A program made the position numbers and the translations under genes. This document shows positions 22,101-33,279 of a DNA stretch of 64,000 nt, piece by piece. The notes under the pieces are model-generated. The model saw only the letters and a list, made by a program, of their open reading frames with translations, had not been told where the DNA came from and did not search any database. Position 1 is the first letter of the stretch, and each line of letters starts with the position of its first letter. The DNA is taken from positions 17,012,001-17,076,000 of the forward strand of contig NC_079489.1 of the NCBI RefSeq assembly GCF_020520425.1, written 5' to 3'. Origin of the DNA: Spinacia oleracea. Its lineage: Eukaryota > Streptophyta > Magnoliopsida > Caryophyllales > Amaranthaceae.

Positions 22101-23655
22101 TATAGTTGATGGTAGTTAGGATTATAGTGGATGGTAGTGGAATTATTTACAGAGTAATTGAACCTGTTTTTTCTTTAGATAGCTATTATGCAAGTTAATT
22201 CAAATCTGGCATATAATGTGAATGAAAATGATAAGGAAATCAAATTAAAGCTAAAATGAAAATATGCATTGGCAGTAGGTGTTTTTCAATGTGAAAAAGA
22301 TTGTAAGGATTGAAAATATTTGTATGTGTTGTTAAATTTAGGATGAGGGTGATGGTTTCAAAACTCCCTCCAAGAATTTGGTATTGACTTCTTATGGGAA
22401 GGAAGAGGAAGTGCCCGAAGTAAAGGAGGGTATGGTTTTCCCTAATTGGGAGGGGATTGATACTCAACTGAAGGCGTATGGGAGGCAAAAGGGATTTTAT
22501 TTTGTCCGTCATTGTGGTTCGTCGAAGAAATGTACTAGCAGTAGCTTGTCACATGATGGGTCTGAAATTGGAATAGTAGATAAACAGAATCGTAATTTTA
22601 TGTGGACTTGTGAGTGCTATGGTCTTCCTGAAAGGAAGCGGAAGGTCAGTTGTGATGATGGTTCTGATTTGATGGTTCTTGTTGGCAGTGGTGTACGCAA
22701 GTCTAAGAAATGTGAATGTCCCGTACATGTATTTTCTAGTGTAAATGAGATAGGGCAATGGGTTATACGTAGATCAGTCATGGGACATGCAAATCACCAC
22801 CCAACCCCGGGTAAGTCCCGAACAATTTCTTCATTATGGAAGCAGTTCATTGAAGATAATCCTCATGTAGGTCGGGAATTTGAGGTGTGTAGGAAGGCTG
22901 GCATGCGGCCAAATCAAGTGTATAATTTGATGTCAACCAAGAGGAATGGTAAAGCGCACGTGCCCTTTTCACAGAAGGATCTTCATGATTATGCTGCTAA
23001 ACTGAGAAAGGAAAAGTCGAAAGGGGGAGGTGCTAGGGCGATGTTTTCTTACTTTGAGAAGATGAAAGACGATAATCCTGAATTTTTTCACGTGTTTAGG
23101 CAAGGTGATGATGGGCTCTTGCTAGATGTTCTTTGGGTTGATGCTCGTAGTAGAGCGGCGTATGAGGAGTTTGGTGATGTTGTATGCTTTGACACCACCT
23201 ACTTGACCAATCAATATAGAATGCCATTTGCGAATTTTGTAGGTGTAAATCATCATGGGCAAAGCATATTACTTGGATGTGCTTTGGTATCTCGTGAGAC
23301 AGCTGACACCTTTGAGTGTATATTTAGTCATTGGTTGGAGTGTATGGGAGGTAAAGCGCCCATCGGGATATTGACCGATCAGGAAGCCGCTATGAGGAAG
23401 GCTTTAAGGTCGTCAACCATGAGTCAATCATGTCATAGGTGGTGTCTATGGCACATTACGTATAAGTTTCGTAAGAAGCTCGGAAAGAATGTAGAGTACC
23501 TTGATTTGAAGGAAGATCTGGAGCATGCGATTTATGATAGTCTTGATGCTGATGAATTTGAAATGAATTTGGCAACTGTGATGGAGCGGTATACCCTGTC
23601 AAAGAATGAATCTGATTGGCTTGAAGGTAAGTATGCTTGCAACCTTCTTTTTTGA
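16156..23655 (+). CDS. FAR1/FHY3-like protein, C-terminal part not found
   Basis: Exon 1 (16156-16269, MTSREIDPES...) joins in phase to exon 2 (22342-23626) through intron 16270-22341. The protein has a FAR1 zinc-binding domain (KGFYFVRHCGSSKK, CECYG, KKCECPVHVF, HANHH) and then a MULE-transposase-like core (VLWVDARSRAAYEEFGDVV, FDTTYLTNQY, GILTDQEAAM, CHRWCLWHI). FAR1/FHY3 are transcription factors domesticated from Mutator-like transposases, acting in phytochrome A signalling. After WLE| there is a good donor (GTAAGTATG), but I find no following exon with the SWIM domain before the antisense B3 exons. Without splicing the protein ends GKYACNLLF. It is either a shortened copy or a gene whose 3' end was lost. 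Intron 1 has gained a LINE and an hAT MITE. Confidence 0.8.
16568..19975 (-). pseudogene. LINE ORF2: endonuclease, reverse transcriptase, zf-RVT
   Basis: Endonuclease starts at LLTWNVRGLNSSQKQN (about 19925), with WIICGDFSCVMS and LDRILGN later. Reverse transcriptase includes KAPGPDGFGSFFYKDAW, MKIDLQKAYDTVDW, RRGLRQGDPLSPLLF and the catalytic FADD in LCFADDLILF. The C-terminal zf-RVT has KHRCIAWLAIQSRL and CLICGQGDETHQYLFFEC and ends CNWFVNL. Three lesions are visible: a frameshift near 18660 between endonuclease and reverse transcriptase, an in-frame TAG near 17500 after LLSLHMY, and a frameshift near 17300 after NLGKYVWL. The copy is therefore inactive but recent-looking. Confidence 0.9.
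20109..21245 (-). CDS. LINE ORF1: nucleic-acid-binding protein
   Basis: A 378-codon open frame from MARKSRSKTQGNKDG to VPIMDP. It has a basic N-terminus and an acidic middle. A DUF4283/RRM-like domain (MEGFIRRIWRNLNVDKVVMV, VKSVPIWLQLQLNFKYWG) is followed by a CCHC knuckle CTACKMIGHMAADC near residues 332-345. Such proteins coat LINE RNA. The frame is intact, in contrast to ORF2, and lies 133 bases ahead of it. Confidence 0.88.
   Translation of the reverse strand: MARKSRSKTQGNKDGNGKAKPRGPTSDSQAQRTRSINEVLGVEAIDFGFENEVFTPKTSLHQLQVRSEMRHSFNYFMQHIHQSAGNAGKTQSRVNVDVGTIPILHQIDAMIDNESDDESNHNVNTNELIESDLHIIPDEPVVMESNNPIEIDLEDIQEEVDFWNSAVVCYIVGANPPLNVMEGFIRRIWRNLNVDKVVMVKKGIFLVRFLTMDSRDKVVAGHYFFDSKPLILKPWTVDDMEKDDVKSVPIWLQLQLNFKYWGERSLFKIVSQIGKPIKRDHATACRDKLQYARVLVDVPLSQEVVDAISFRNENGEMIRVGVHLEWRPTLCTACKMIGHMAADCRQKNAKKVWVRKHTTVSTAQENGNGATEVPIMDP
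21523..22098. mobile_element. hAT MITE in the FAR1-like intron, with a SINE-like insert
   Basis: It starts CAGTGGCGTATCC and ends GCATCCGCCCTG, with exact 8-base duplication ATTATAGT (21515-21522, 22099-22106). GGGTAGACA near the left end has an inverse TGTCTACCC near the right end. At about 21909-22020 a tRNA-like stretch (TAGAGTGGTTAGCA, then GGTTAGACTCC, then a T/A-rich tail) suggests an older SINE inside. Confidence 0.88.
22342..23626 (+). CDS. FAR1-like exon 2 (FAR1 domain and transposase-like core)
   Basis: Acceptor AAATTTAG|GAT and donor GAAG|GTAAGT bound 1285 bases of open frame. It begins DEGDGFKTPSKN and ends ESDWLE. It carries all recognised domains of the gene. Confidence 0.8.
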
Positions 23656-24624
23656 TGTAGTTTGTCTAGATACAGTCTAAGTTTGATTAGGTTTTTGCCC
23701 ATGGTAATCTTCACACATTAAAAACATATTAGCTCATTGTGATCAGATTGATATGGTCAGATTCTGGACAGATTAGAGGATCAGATTGTTATGCCCCTTG
23801 CTATACACAACCTGCCCACCCTGATCTTGTCATTTCGGATATTCGAAATATCCGAAATATTTCAATATTAAAAAAAAACAATAGTAAAATCCGATAATCC
23901 AATCCAAATTTTCGGATATCCGATCCGATTTTAAGGTTTTGGATATTTCGGATCGGATATCCGAAAAAATTTAGCTTAAAACGTGATTATTTTTTAAAAT
24001 TTGGATAGTTTTCGGATTTTTGGATATCCGATCCGAAAAATTCGGATATCCGAAACTTTCGGATCGGACTCGGATCACATTTCCCCGATCCGAAAATTTC
24101 GGATATCTAAAATTTCGGATCGGATCGGATCCGATATCCGAAAATGAACACCCCTATATGAGATGGTGCATCCATAGAATAATAATATACAATACTACAC
24201 TGAATACAGAAATCAATCTTGTGATTACCAGAAACAAAACCAAACATTTGAGTCTTCAATTTCTTTAATTCTCTTAGAGTGGAACAACACATGGATCAAA
24301 TGTACAAACTTTGTTGAATTGACATTGTAGAACAACATTTCCAATTGATTTTTTTTTTTGTATTTCAATAGTGTTATCATGCATCTCAATTGTTCCATAA
24401 GAGAGTCGATAAATAAGTATTAGGGAAGCGTATTACGTGCCTTGAAGAATTTATTCGTTCTCTTGTTTATAATTTCCTACTAGTTTTAACCTTAAAAAAC
24501 AAGAAAACAAAAAATATAAAATGTAACTCAATGTGAAGAAAGGAAATGTGATCGGTATTGGAGGACCACGTAAAATAAAAGTGAGTAAAGCTCATGAACA
24601 CGAAGAGTGCATCGTTGAACTTAC
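23656..24624. other. Gene-free DNA with a GGATATCCGAA palindromic repeat cluster
   Basis: From 23837 to 24155 the sequence is a cluster of GGATATCCGAA, GGATCGGATATCC and similar motifs on both strands, ending CCGAAAATGAACACCCCTA. This is probably the end region of a transposon; the family is uncertain. The remaining DNA is AT-rich with nothing recognisable. The small ORFs at 24020-24292 are by-products of the repeat. Confidence 0.5.
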
Positions 24625-24865
24625 AATAGAATTTCAATATTGGCTTATCTCCATTGCAAATGAGCTCAAAAATGACAATGTCACCTTTCTTCAGACCATA
24701 ATCTTCATACTTCTACATGGTACGGTTTCCGCAAATATAATCACCAGCATAATCGCCCTTATACCAAAGTTTCATCGTCTTTGATTTCCCATTTTGATCT
24801 ATTAGTACCATCTTACCCCTTCTTTCCGTAAGGCCATTTTTCCTCGCATAATAATTTGGAATCAC
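24625..24865 (-). pseudogene. Locus B exon 6' (B3 remainder) with an in-frame stop
   Basis: It reads VIPNYYARKNGLTERR, then KSKTMKLWYKGDYAGDY, GNRTM, a TAG (24713-24715), then KYEDYGLKKGDIVIFEL and ends KPILKFYC at donor ATT|GTAAGT. It resembles exon 6 at 33039-33279 along its length, including the end IVIFELICNGDKPI. Confidence 0.8.
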
Positions 24866-25567
24866 CTACATTTATTAAAAACCTATCATATTTTTTCGAT
24901 CTCTATCTTGATAAACATGTGTCATGGAGATTAGTAAAGTACCTTGTAAATACAATATAGAACAAATAAATTAAAGCAACAATAACAAATTAGACAAGTG
25001 TTTCTGAAGTAATTTATATTTTCTCCTATTCTTCAAGAAATATTGTATTATTAATTAATTCTTTCAAAATAACACAATTGCATTATCTTTGATGATTTTA
25101 TCGATCACCAATTGTATGATCCATATTATTTTCTAGCTCGACATAAATTCCCCTTTTATAGGTTGAATTAGAAACCAACATCTAATAAAAATATAAATCT
25201 TGAACCTTGGGAATATAATTTTATAGATCGATATCAAAAAAACTATCTAGCTTTCTAATTACAATTCTTAATAAAAATAGGAACCTACATAAGTGATCAA
25301 CAAGAAACTAGTTCAGTATTAGTGCCACTTTTCAGGTTTCGTTTTTGTTAGAAGTCTATGATTTAAATTGAATCTTGAACTTAAAATTAGTCATACCTAC
25401 TTCGTAGAATAACCATGTTGATTTGATTACTGAAAACTACTTACTTATTGTGGTTTAATTTTTTAAATTTCTTTAAGGATCTGGTCTTAAATTTGTAACG
25501 TTGAGGAACATATTTAATTCACTAATGATGTCATTTCATGAAAAAAAGCTCAAGAATTGTTACTTAC

Positions 25568-25683
25568 AGTAACACCGTTAAATAGGTTACATCTCGTGAC
25601 AAAAGTTTGGAAGTAGAGGCAACCATTTGATGCGCATTCGTTTTCAAAAACTTCCTTATCACCTTCTCCAATATTTTTCGCTC
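25568..25683 (-). CDS. Locus B exon 5' (start of a B3 domain)
   Basis: After acceptor TTGAAG it reads (x)AKNIGEGDKEVFENECAS, then GCLYFQTFVTRCNLFNGVT to donor ACT|GTAAGT. Length, phase and motif match exon 5 at 34669-34790. The frame is open. Confidence 0.78.
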
Positions 25684-26830
25684 CTTCAATATAAAAATCG
25701 ATCATAACCCAAAAAAAAAAAGTTAGCTGAAACAATATCTATATTATTGAATTGGAAGTTAGTAATACAAGTAATTACCCAAGGTAGCACAAGTTAGAGA
25801 CTGATCGAGAAATAATAAAAAGCGAAAATGATAAAGGTCGCAACATGCGACCTTTAAGCCGTGTCACAATGATGACATGGCATGCTTACGTGTCGCGATT
25901 TAAATAGGAAATTAAAATATTTAACTTATATATTCTATTATTCATGTTTCAAAAAAAAGGTAGGAAAATCTTAATATTCTAATTTGTTTCCTTATTTATA
26001 TTGATTACCGTATTTACATAATTTCATAGTAAAAATATTGCATCTATATAATATACTAAAAGAGAGGAAATCAATGTGGTGATGACAAGTGTCACTCATT
26101 GATTCACCTCTCTTTTAGTTAAAAATACTCTCTAAGACATACTTCATATCTTTAACTTGATCAACCTGCAGAAAATACTCATATAATATCTTTAACTTTA
26201 TTACTACTCATTTAATAAATCATGATATCATTGTAACTTTATGTAAAACGTGAATTAGTTCCAAAAAATAAAACGTGAATTAGTTCCAAAAAATAAAACG
26301 TGAAGCACAAGTATTAATTAAGTAACTATTGTAAAGATATTTTTGACTTTTTTATTTTATATATACTTATTACTCATTAAAATACATCAAGATCTATGTA
26401 TCCTGGCATAATTCTATTTCAATCTCACGAGTCACACCTAACATTATTCTTACATATTGTTACTATGTTTATAACTTATATAGTTACATGTGATTATCTA
26501 ACACAATTTTATTATATTATCTTTATATATTTACATTGACTACCTAACATAATTATAGTATATCTACTATAATTACTTTTCTTTAACATGCATATCTCTA
26601 ATACGAATACAATCTTTTCCAAAAAAATATTTCGCAAAACGTGTTTGTTAGTAAATTTGAGTGCATATTATAACTATTTGTCATCATGCAAGTTGTCATA
26701 TGCATTACAATCTTTTCCACAAAATTATGGAATGCAATATTATGTGCTACTTTTTGCAATTATCATTCTAATAAGTGTTTATTTCATTTCATTACAATCT
26801 TTATTCAATGTTTTCCACAAAAAATATGTA

Positions 26831-27112
26831 TCCCTTCGTTATTGAGTGTTAGTCCCTTTTGTAATTGAAAACATTCCAACAAAAAATACTATTGAAATCT
26901 GGTATTTCAATAGAATCTAACCAATGTGTGTAGGGTAGAGAAAGAATTAAGGGGTTTAATGGGGATAAGTTTTAATTGAGAATAAACAAGTGAGCCATTT
27001 GAATATTTATAAGGGTATAAAATGGATAAATGTTGAACAAATAAGGAAAGACTCCAAAAAATAAAAAAATAACTCAATAAGAAAGGGGACTAACATTCAA
27101 GAACGGAGGGAG
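26831..27112. mobile_element. Stowaway MITE inside the Helitron
   Basis: TCCCTTCGTTATTGAGTGTTAG at the left is the inverse of CTAACATTCAAGAACGGAG at the right, with TA on both sides. The small ORFs here are spurious. Confidence 0.75.
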
Positions 27113-30030
27113 TATGTGCTATTCTGTGCAATTCTCACGCCTTTATACAATATATTCCATATTAAAGTACATATATAATAACATGTCATATTATGGCTTA
27201 CTCCTATCATTTACGGTCAAATCACCAGAGTCAAAATTAGCTATTATAACATGCATTATGATACCCCGTTACATCATCATGGAAATTAAAGGAAACGAAT
27301 GTGACTATGTGAGGTTTGAAAACAAGCGAATTACAATGTTTCAACAATAACTAGCTCAATTGAATTATTATTGGTGGGTGAGAAGTTAAATTATCACAAT
27401 TTTACTTTATGATTTTGACGTTTCTTTTACTTAGTAAAAATATTTTTATTATAATATGTTTGCAACAAAAAATTATTATTAAATGTTAATGTGAAGTGTT
27501 GCAATATCACTTATATATAAAATTTCGAGGAAAATTAATATTTTGACATGTAAATCGTGCATCACACCTTGGTGATGCATGGTGCGGATTTGGATTTAAT
27601 TGACTTGGAAACAATCATCACATCCTAAAAATGTGGTCATGTTTAAATTATTTTTTTTATCAATATTATGGTTAATAGTAAAATTATTTTTAATAATAAA
27701 TTTATGTCAAAATTATCAAAATTTAGCTCAAAGGTAAGGTAGATTTTGACCAAATATATCAATATTAGGTTACCTATATACTATAATAAAAGAGAGGAAA
27801 TCAATGTGGAGCTGATAAATATCGCTATCTGATTTGCCTCTCTTATAGAAATAAAAAAATATATGAAAAATTAAATATTTGATTATGTAATTATTTTGAA
27901 CAACGTAAGGCGATCGAAGTGAGGTTCAATCTTGATTGAATTAACTTACCCCTCATAAAAAAAATTGAGTCTATTTTCCTAAAAAAAAAACATTCTACAC
28001 ATGGAGAATATTTTGTAAATTATACTTTATGTACTTTGCTAACAAATATGACCAATATAAGGTTATCTTTTTATATATAAAGAATATTAATCCATTATAC
28101 TTAGTACCTATGATTTTTGTAAAACTTTAAAAGCAATATACAGATATTGGATAATTAGAATACAAATAAATCAGAAAATCAATCAAGTATATATGAATAA
28201 GAGTGTATTAAAAAACTACTATAGTACTCTATAATATTTTAACAACTAAATTTGAAAACCGCAATTGGTTGTACAATTTTATACGTAGTATATTTATCAA
28301 CTAAATTCGATATTATCAAATCCATTGATAGTAATATTTTACTATTTTTATATATAAAAAAAATGTAACTTTGTTAAACATGAAGAAAACTTGCGTAATC
28401 TAATCCACCTACTATTCTACTACTTAGTTCCTCAATTTTTAGATGCAACTCTTTGATTTTAACACTATCTATTATATTCACACACCCCTCTACTTTTTTT
28501 GTTTTTTTTTTTTTTTTTTGTGTGATTATTAATACTTTATGATGAACATAGTCATGTACCCCCTAACATTTTTTTTGGATTTGTCTAAATACTTACACAA
28601 TATTACCATTTTTTAAAAATAATTTTTACTTATTTGATAATTTAAGATATTAATAGTTGAAGTTACTTATTAACAACCGTGAAAATAAAATTGCATTATC
28701 CAAAAGCATGGTTGAAGTAGTAAATAAGAACATCGATGTGCAACTAACACACTAACTCTCTACTTAAAAAAGCTCCTTGAATGATAATTTAATCATTTTT
28801 TAACAACATTTGTATACGTAATACTAAAATAGTGACAAATCGATGTGGACCTGAAAAAATAATGTTGTCTGATGTGCCTCTCTTATAATATAAATAAAAA
28901 TCATATGATAAAATAAATATACTTTGTATTTATTTTACCTACAATCTAGCTTCTAATTACTTATGGTAATAATTGATTATACTACGAAGTACTATTTACT
29001 TATGACCAATAAATTTCTTAATTAAAACTTATACTCCATATCCATATCTATATACTTTGTACTATACCAAACAGAAGTCAAATCGATGTGGATATGGACA
29101 AATATCGCTCTATGATTTGCCTCTCTAGCTTATAACATAAATAATGACTAATTGTAAACTACTGGATGCAGTATCAATTTTTATTTAGAAATTATGTCAT
29201 AGGCTAGATACGGATATATATAACGAATGTTTATCTTTGATCGTTTATTATTTGAAATACAATGAATCTTTGCATGCATTTTCTGATAACCAAAAATCTT
29301 ATAATAGTTGAACATGTACTATCAATTAAATTATTACAATGCTATCATCTCTTTAAGAATTAGTGTCATATAATGAATCCGGATATGAATAACAAATCTT
29401 AACTCTTGATTAAATATATTTTACAAGGTTGTCTCAAACATTTTATTGCCCAAATTTAATTAACAAAATGAGACCCCTAGCCATATTTTTTTTATGACGG
29501 GTCCTAGCCTATACTTAATCTTAAATCTGAAAAACATACTTAATCTTAAATCTGAAAAACAAAATTTTCCACATTGTTATTATCGTAATATTTTTTCCAT
29601 ATATTTAAAAGTTGGTTAAGGAAAGGATTATTGATCGAATATATATAGTGATGTCAGATTGTCAACGAGACATATTTTTTGGGAGACCCCCGTGCATCCT
29701 ACTCAAGTGGACGGGGATGGAGGAAAGTTTGGTGGATGATGGAGTTAAAAAATGTATTCGTCGTGGGTGACGGGACAAGGATAAATTTTAGATTGGACCC
29801 ACCTGTGTTGCTAATCCTTCATCTAATTGATTATGAATAATATAAAAAAATTACAACTAACTTATTATAATATTTTATTTATTTATTCAATTACTCTAAT
29901 CAGATTAAGGAATTGTCAAAAACCCAATAAGTTTTGAAATTCAAAACTATCTTACCAAAAACATTGAGTCCAGGGGTGCTTTTGAGGCGGGGATGGATAC
30001 ATTGGAAGGTGGGGGGGCATGAAGAGGTGG
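27113..30030. other. Helitron interior with repeated 5'-end-like units
   Basis: AT-rich DNA with no supported gene. At about 27773, 28812 and 29060 there are copies of the Helitron start. Each has AGAGAGGAAATC- or CAAATCGATGTGG-type sequence followed 40-50 bases later by its inverse GATTTGCCTCTCT, so each can fold. The ORFs at 29934-30170 are not supported. Confidence 0.5.
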
Positions 30031-30658
30031 ATAAAGTTTATTTTGTACCTCTGGGATTGGAAGTGGTGGGTATCGTTTATGTCGTAGATGGAGGGGATGG
30101 AGATGAAAATTATAGGCGGGTATGGGTGTGCAGGCCTCACCTCGCCTCAAAGTTATCTCTGACTGAATAAAGTAAATGGTGTAGTTATGTGTTAAGTGGT
30201 CGGGTAATGAATTTAATGGTCGACTCTGCGAGTAATAACTAGGTATTACTATCGAAGTGAAGGGTAGATGAGATAATTAAGTTTATGCTTGACACAAGAG
30301 GTGAATAAGAAAGAAAATAAATTTATTTGTGTACCCTTATTTGTTTTAACTATTTTAATAAATAAGACATCGAATGAGCAATAATAAACTTATCCATCAT
30401 TAATTCTAATTTGGAGAATACAGAGTAGCTATAAGATCTATTTTGATGATAATCGTCTACCAAGTTTCATATAAATTTATGTTTAGATTATAAATCGTGC
30501 ATCGCACGGGTATTATACTAGTTGATAGTAAAAATATTATGATGACGCCTAATCTACGTGGCACATACATGTACCAATTAAACTCTAACACGTAAGATTG
30601 CGACAACTAAATGTTGTCGCAACTTGCGACCTTTATCATCACCCAATAAAAAGATGTA

Positions 30659-31860
30659 CTTCCTCCATTAAAATAGTTATGCTGACTTTCACTTTTAATT
30701 TGTCAACACATAACTTTGACCATCGATAATTATAATTATGTATTATTAAAAATATAAAAAGTTCCATAAAAACATAATTATAAAAAGTTGATATATTTAA
30801 AGAATACAATTGAGACAATCCAATAATATTTTACATAATAATTTTTTTAATTTATTAGTAGAAAACATGATTAACGTAAAATGATTGAATAGTGTCAAAA
30901 ATCAAAATAGGCGCCAATTACAAATATATTTATAACTTGCGACCTATATCTTATAAATATTTCCTTTTATCTTATAAATCAAAATGACAATCAAAATAGG
31001 CGACACGTAATATATATTTCCTTTTATCTTATAAATTACAAATTAAAAATTAATTATAATCTAATAATATATTTTTGTGCAATTAAAAAAATACATCAAT
31101 TTGGTTTTATAAAATACACTAATTTATAATCTAATAATATATTTTATGTAAATAAAATTTCATAACTATACATTACTTTAAAATATTATTTTAATTATTG
31201 GGTTAGTTTTAGGTTTTTTCCATTGTAAAAGTGTTGTTGGATCATCTCCCAGCCACATGCACTACACGCACCATATCATTGTAAAAGTGCCGCTGGATCA
31301 TCTCCCAGCCGTTGGTCGCCCATTGAAGAACACTTTTTGCGGGAAAGAGGAAGGTGAAAGAACAATACCAATAAAGTGGCCAATAAAGACGAAATACCTT
31401 TTTCTAATCTTTATTATCTAATGTATTGTATTTTTTATTTTCTAAGTATAAATTAGTAAATGTATTTTTCATTTTAATTTCTTATATCATATAAATAATT
31501 AAAAGTATTTTTTTCTAATTTGCTATACAAATTATAATTAATTTTCTGAAATTAAAAATTACATTATTCAATTTGTAAATTAAAATATTAAGATTTTTCT
31601 ACCTTTTTTGTAACATGTATATTGTATAATAGGTTATAAAATCTAAATATTTTAGCTTCCAAATATATTCATGACACATAAGCGTGCCATGTCACCATTG
31701 TGACACGGCTTAAAGGTCGCATGTTGTGACCTTTATCATTTTCGATTTAAAGAATACAATTGAGACAATCCAATAATATTTTACATAATTTTTTTTTTTT
31801 AATTTATTAGTAGAAAACATTTTTAACATAAAATGATTGAATAGTGTCAAAAATTAAAAT
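30659..31860. mobile_element. Stowaway-like segment, Mutator-like terminus and a duplicated Stowaway half
   Basis: A Stowaway-type left end (CTTCCTCCATTAAAATAG) starts at 30659 and its body reaches about 30905. A second copy of the 30797-30905 stretch (AAAGAATACAATTGAGAC...) appears at 31747-31860. Between them, 31560-31745 is an inverted, long match (about 180 bases) to the left end of the Mutator-like MITE at 25823-26010. A 32-base direct repeat (CATTGTAAAAGTG...GGATCATCTCCCAGCC) lies at 31220-31310. This is debris of two or more insertions in the same intron. Confidence 0.55.
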
Positions 31861-31894
31861 GATGAAACTATTAGAAATGAAGGTAGTAACTTAC

Positions 31895-32141
31895 TATAAA
31901 ATTTCATGACCGGCTTATCTCCATTTTTAGTGAGTTCGAAGCATATAGTGTCGTCTTTCAGGAAGCCATTAGCTTCGTAAAATAAGGAAGACCATCCTAA
32001 AACATAATACATGTTTCCATTACTTTTGGTATTGTGGCACCAAAGTATCATCATTCTTGACTTTCCTTTCTTATTCTTGAGCAATATGTCACACCATGTT
32101 GTTGTTAGACCATTTTCCTTTGCGAACTGGCTTGGTACAAC
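31895..32141 (-). CDS. Locus B exon 4' (B3 remainder), intact
   Basis: After acceptor ATACAG it reads VVPSQFAKENGLTTTWCDIL, then MYYVLGWSSLFYEANGF and FELTKNGDKPVMKFY, to donor ATA|GTAAGT. It is very similar to exon 4 at 34905-35155 but lacks the four extra bases seen there. Confidence 0.82.
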
Positions 32142-32776
32142 CTGTATTTAACATATCCATTGTATCAAAATTTTCATTCCAAATATTGAACTCGTCGAAC
32201 ACACATCACTTTTACTCTTAATATACTTTTACGCTTGAACAATGACTCTTTTTCCTAAAGTTGATGTCACTTGTGAGATGCCCAATATAAAAGGGCACAC
32301 AAAACTTTTGTTTACGTATTCTGATTGACTTAAAAAACTTGTAATGTTCAGGTACATACTTAAACAAAAGTTGAACAAAATAAGCAAAGTTAGCTTCCAA
32401 AAATTGTTTGACTTGAATACAGTATATTTTTGGAATTAACCTTAATATTGACTTTTATAAAAAGTTACATTTGAAAATAATTGGGGAGTCATTGCATGGA
32501 GATCATGATTCATTTTAGCTAGCTATGGTTTTGCTTTTCCTTTTGGCAAATTTGCCTTTAATTATCTATAGTTTTGCTTTTTAAATACTAGGTATATATT
32601 TGCTTGAAAAATTTTGGCCAATGAAATAATATTAAATTAAATTAAAATATTGATTGACAAATATGACTACGTTAAATATCAAACTAGTAGCTAACCACAA
32701 GGGTACTAACTAGCTAGAAAGGAAAATAGCTTGAAATATTATGTGGCATAACAAACTAATTTAGAAATTAGCTTAC

Positions 32777-32830
32777 CATTGGAGATACTCTTAGAGACAG
32801 TGTAAGATACAAGTGAAAAACTCGGGAACA
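32777..32830 (-). pseudogene. Possible decayed B3-start exon of locus B
   Basis: It reads VFHLYLTLSLRVSPM up to a donor ATG|GTAAGC. This resembles the ends of short B3-start exons in loci C and D (FTLKWGGV, YWLKRGGM). A related sequence with the same donor lies at about 2694 in locus A. The evidence is weak because it is short. Confidence 0.3.
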
Positions 32831-33038
32831 CAAAGAGAGGAGCCATTAAATAATTAGACATGCATTTCTCTCTTTCATCTAGTTTGGTCTGATTTATCTA
32901 GTCTATAGTCTAATTTGGGTTGATTGTTTCCTGGGAGTGTTTTTGCTTTTTCGGTCTAATCTGGTTTTTTTTTTTTTGTTCTAATCTAATAAGTAATAAA
33001 AAATAAAAAATAAAGGGTGAAGACAACAGAGAACTTAC

Positions 33039-33279
33039 AATAGATTTTCATAATTGGCTTATCTCCGTTGCAAATGAGCTCAAAAATGACAATGTCACCC
33101 TTCTCGAGACCGTAAGAATTATAGAGGGAACGCTTGCCGTGCAAAAAATCACTACCACAATCTTTGTTGCCTTCATACCCAAGTTTCATCATATGTGATC
33201 TCCCCTTTATATCTGTTAGTACCATGTCACACTTTCTCCTCGTAAGGCCATTTTGCCTCGCAAAATGTTTTGGAATTAT
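33039..33279 (-). CDS. Locus B exon 6 (third B3 remainder)
   Basis: Open frame IIPKHFARQNGLTRRKCDMV, then DFLHGKRSLYNSYGLEKGD and IVIFELICNGDKPIMKIYC at donor ATT|GTAAGT. Acceptor ATACAG. No lesion. Confidence 0.82.

Larger units (their letters stand above)
26043..30521 (+). mobile_element. Non-autonomous Helitron
   Basis: The left end is TCTATATAATATACTAAAAG after an A. The right end is a hairpin CGTGC-ATC-GCACG (30496-30508), nine bases, then CTAG (30518-30521) before a T. TC...CTRR inserted between A and T with a 3' hairpin is the Helitron signature. It is 4.5 kb with no RepHel coding. It holds a Stowaway MITE (26831-27112) and further 5'-end-like units at about 27773, 28812 and 29060. 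Confidence 0.75.
25823..30644. mobile_element. Mutator-like MITE hosting a Helitron
   Basis: The ends share ATGATAAAGGTCGCAA in inverted orientation (left CGAAAATGATAAAGG, right CCTTTATCATCACCC). An exact 9-base duplication AATAAAAAG flanks it (25814-25822, 30645-30653), the hallmark of Mutator-like elements. Without the Helitron (26043-30521) it would be about 340 bases. The element lies in an intron of B3 locus B. A related terminus occurs at 31670-31745. Confidence 0.75.

Noticed and set aside
24533-24784. 83-codon plus ORF
   Set aside because: Antisense shadow of the B3 exon at 24625-24865.
29934-30170. 78-codon plus ORF with glycine-rich ending, considered as a captured gene in the Helitron
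   Set aside because: Overlapping ORFs on both strands, no domain and no splice signals; the region is only somewhat GC-richer than its surroundings.
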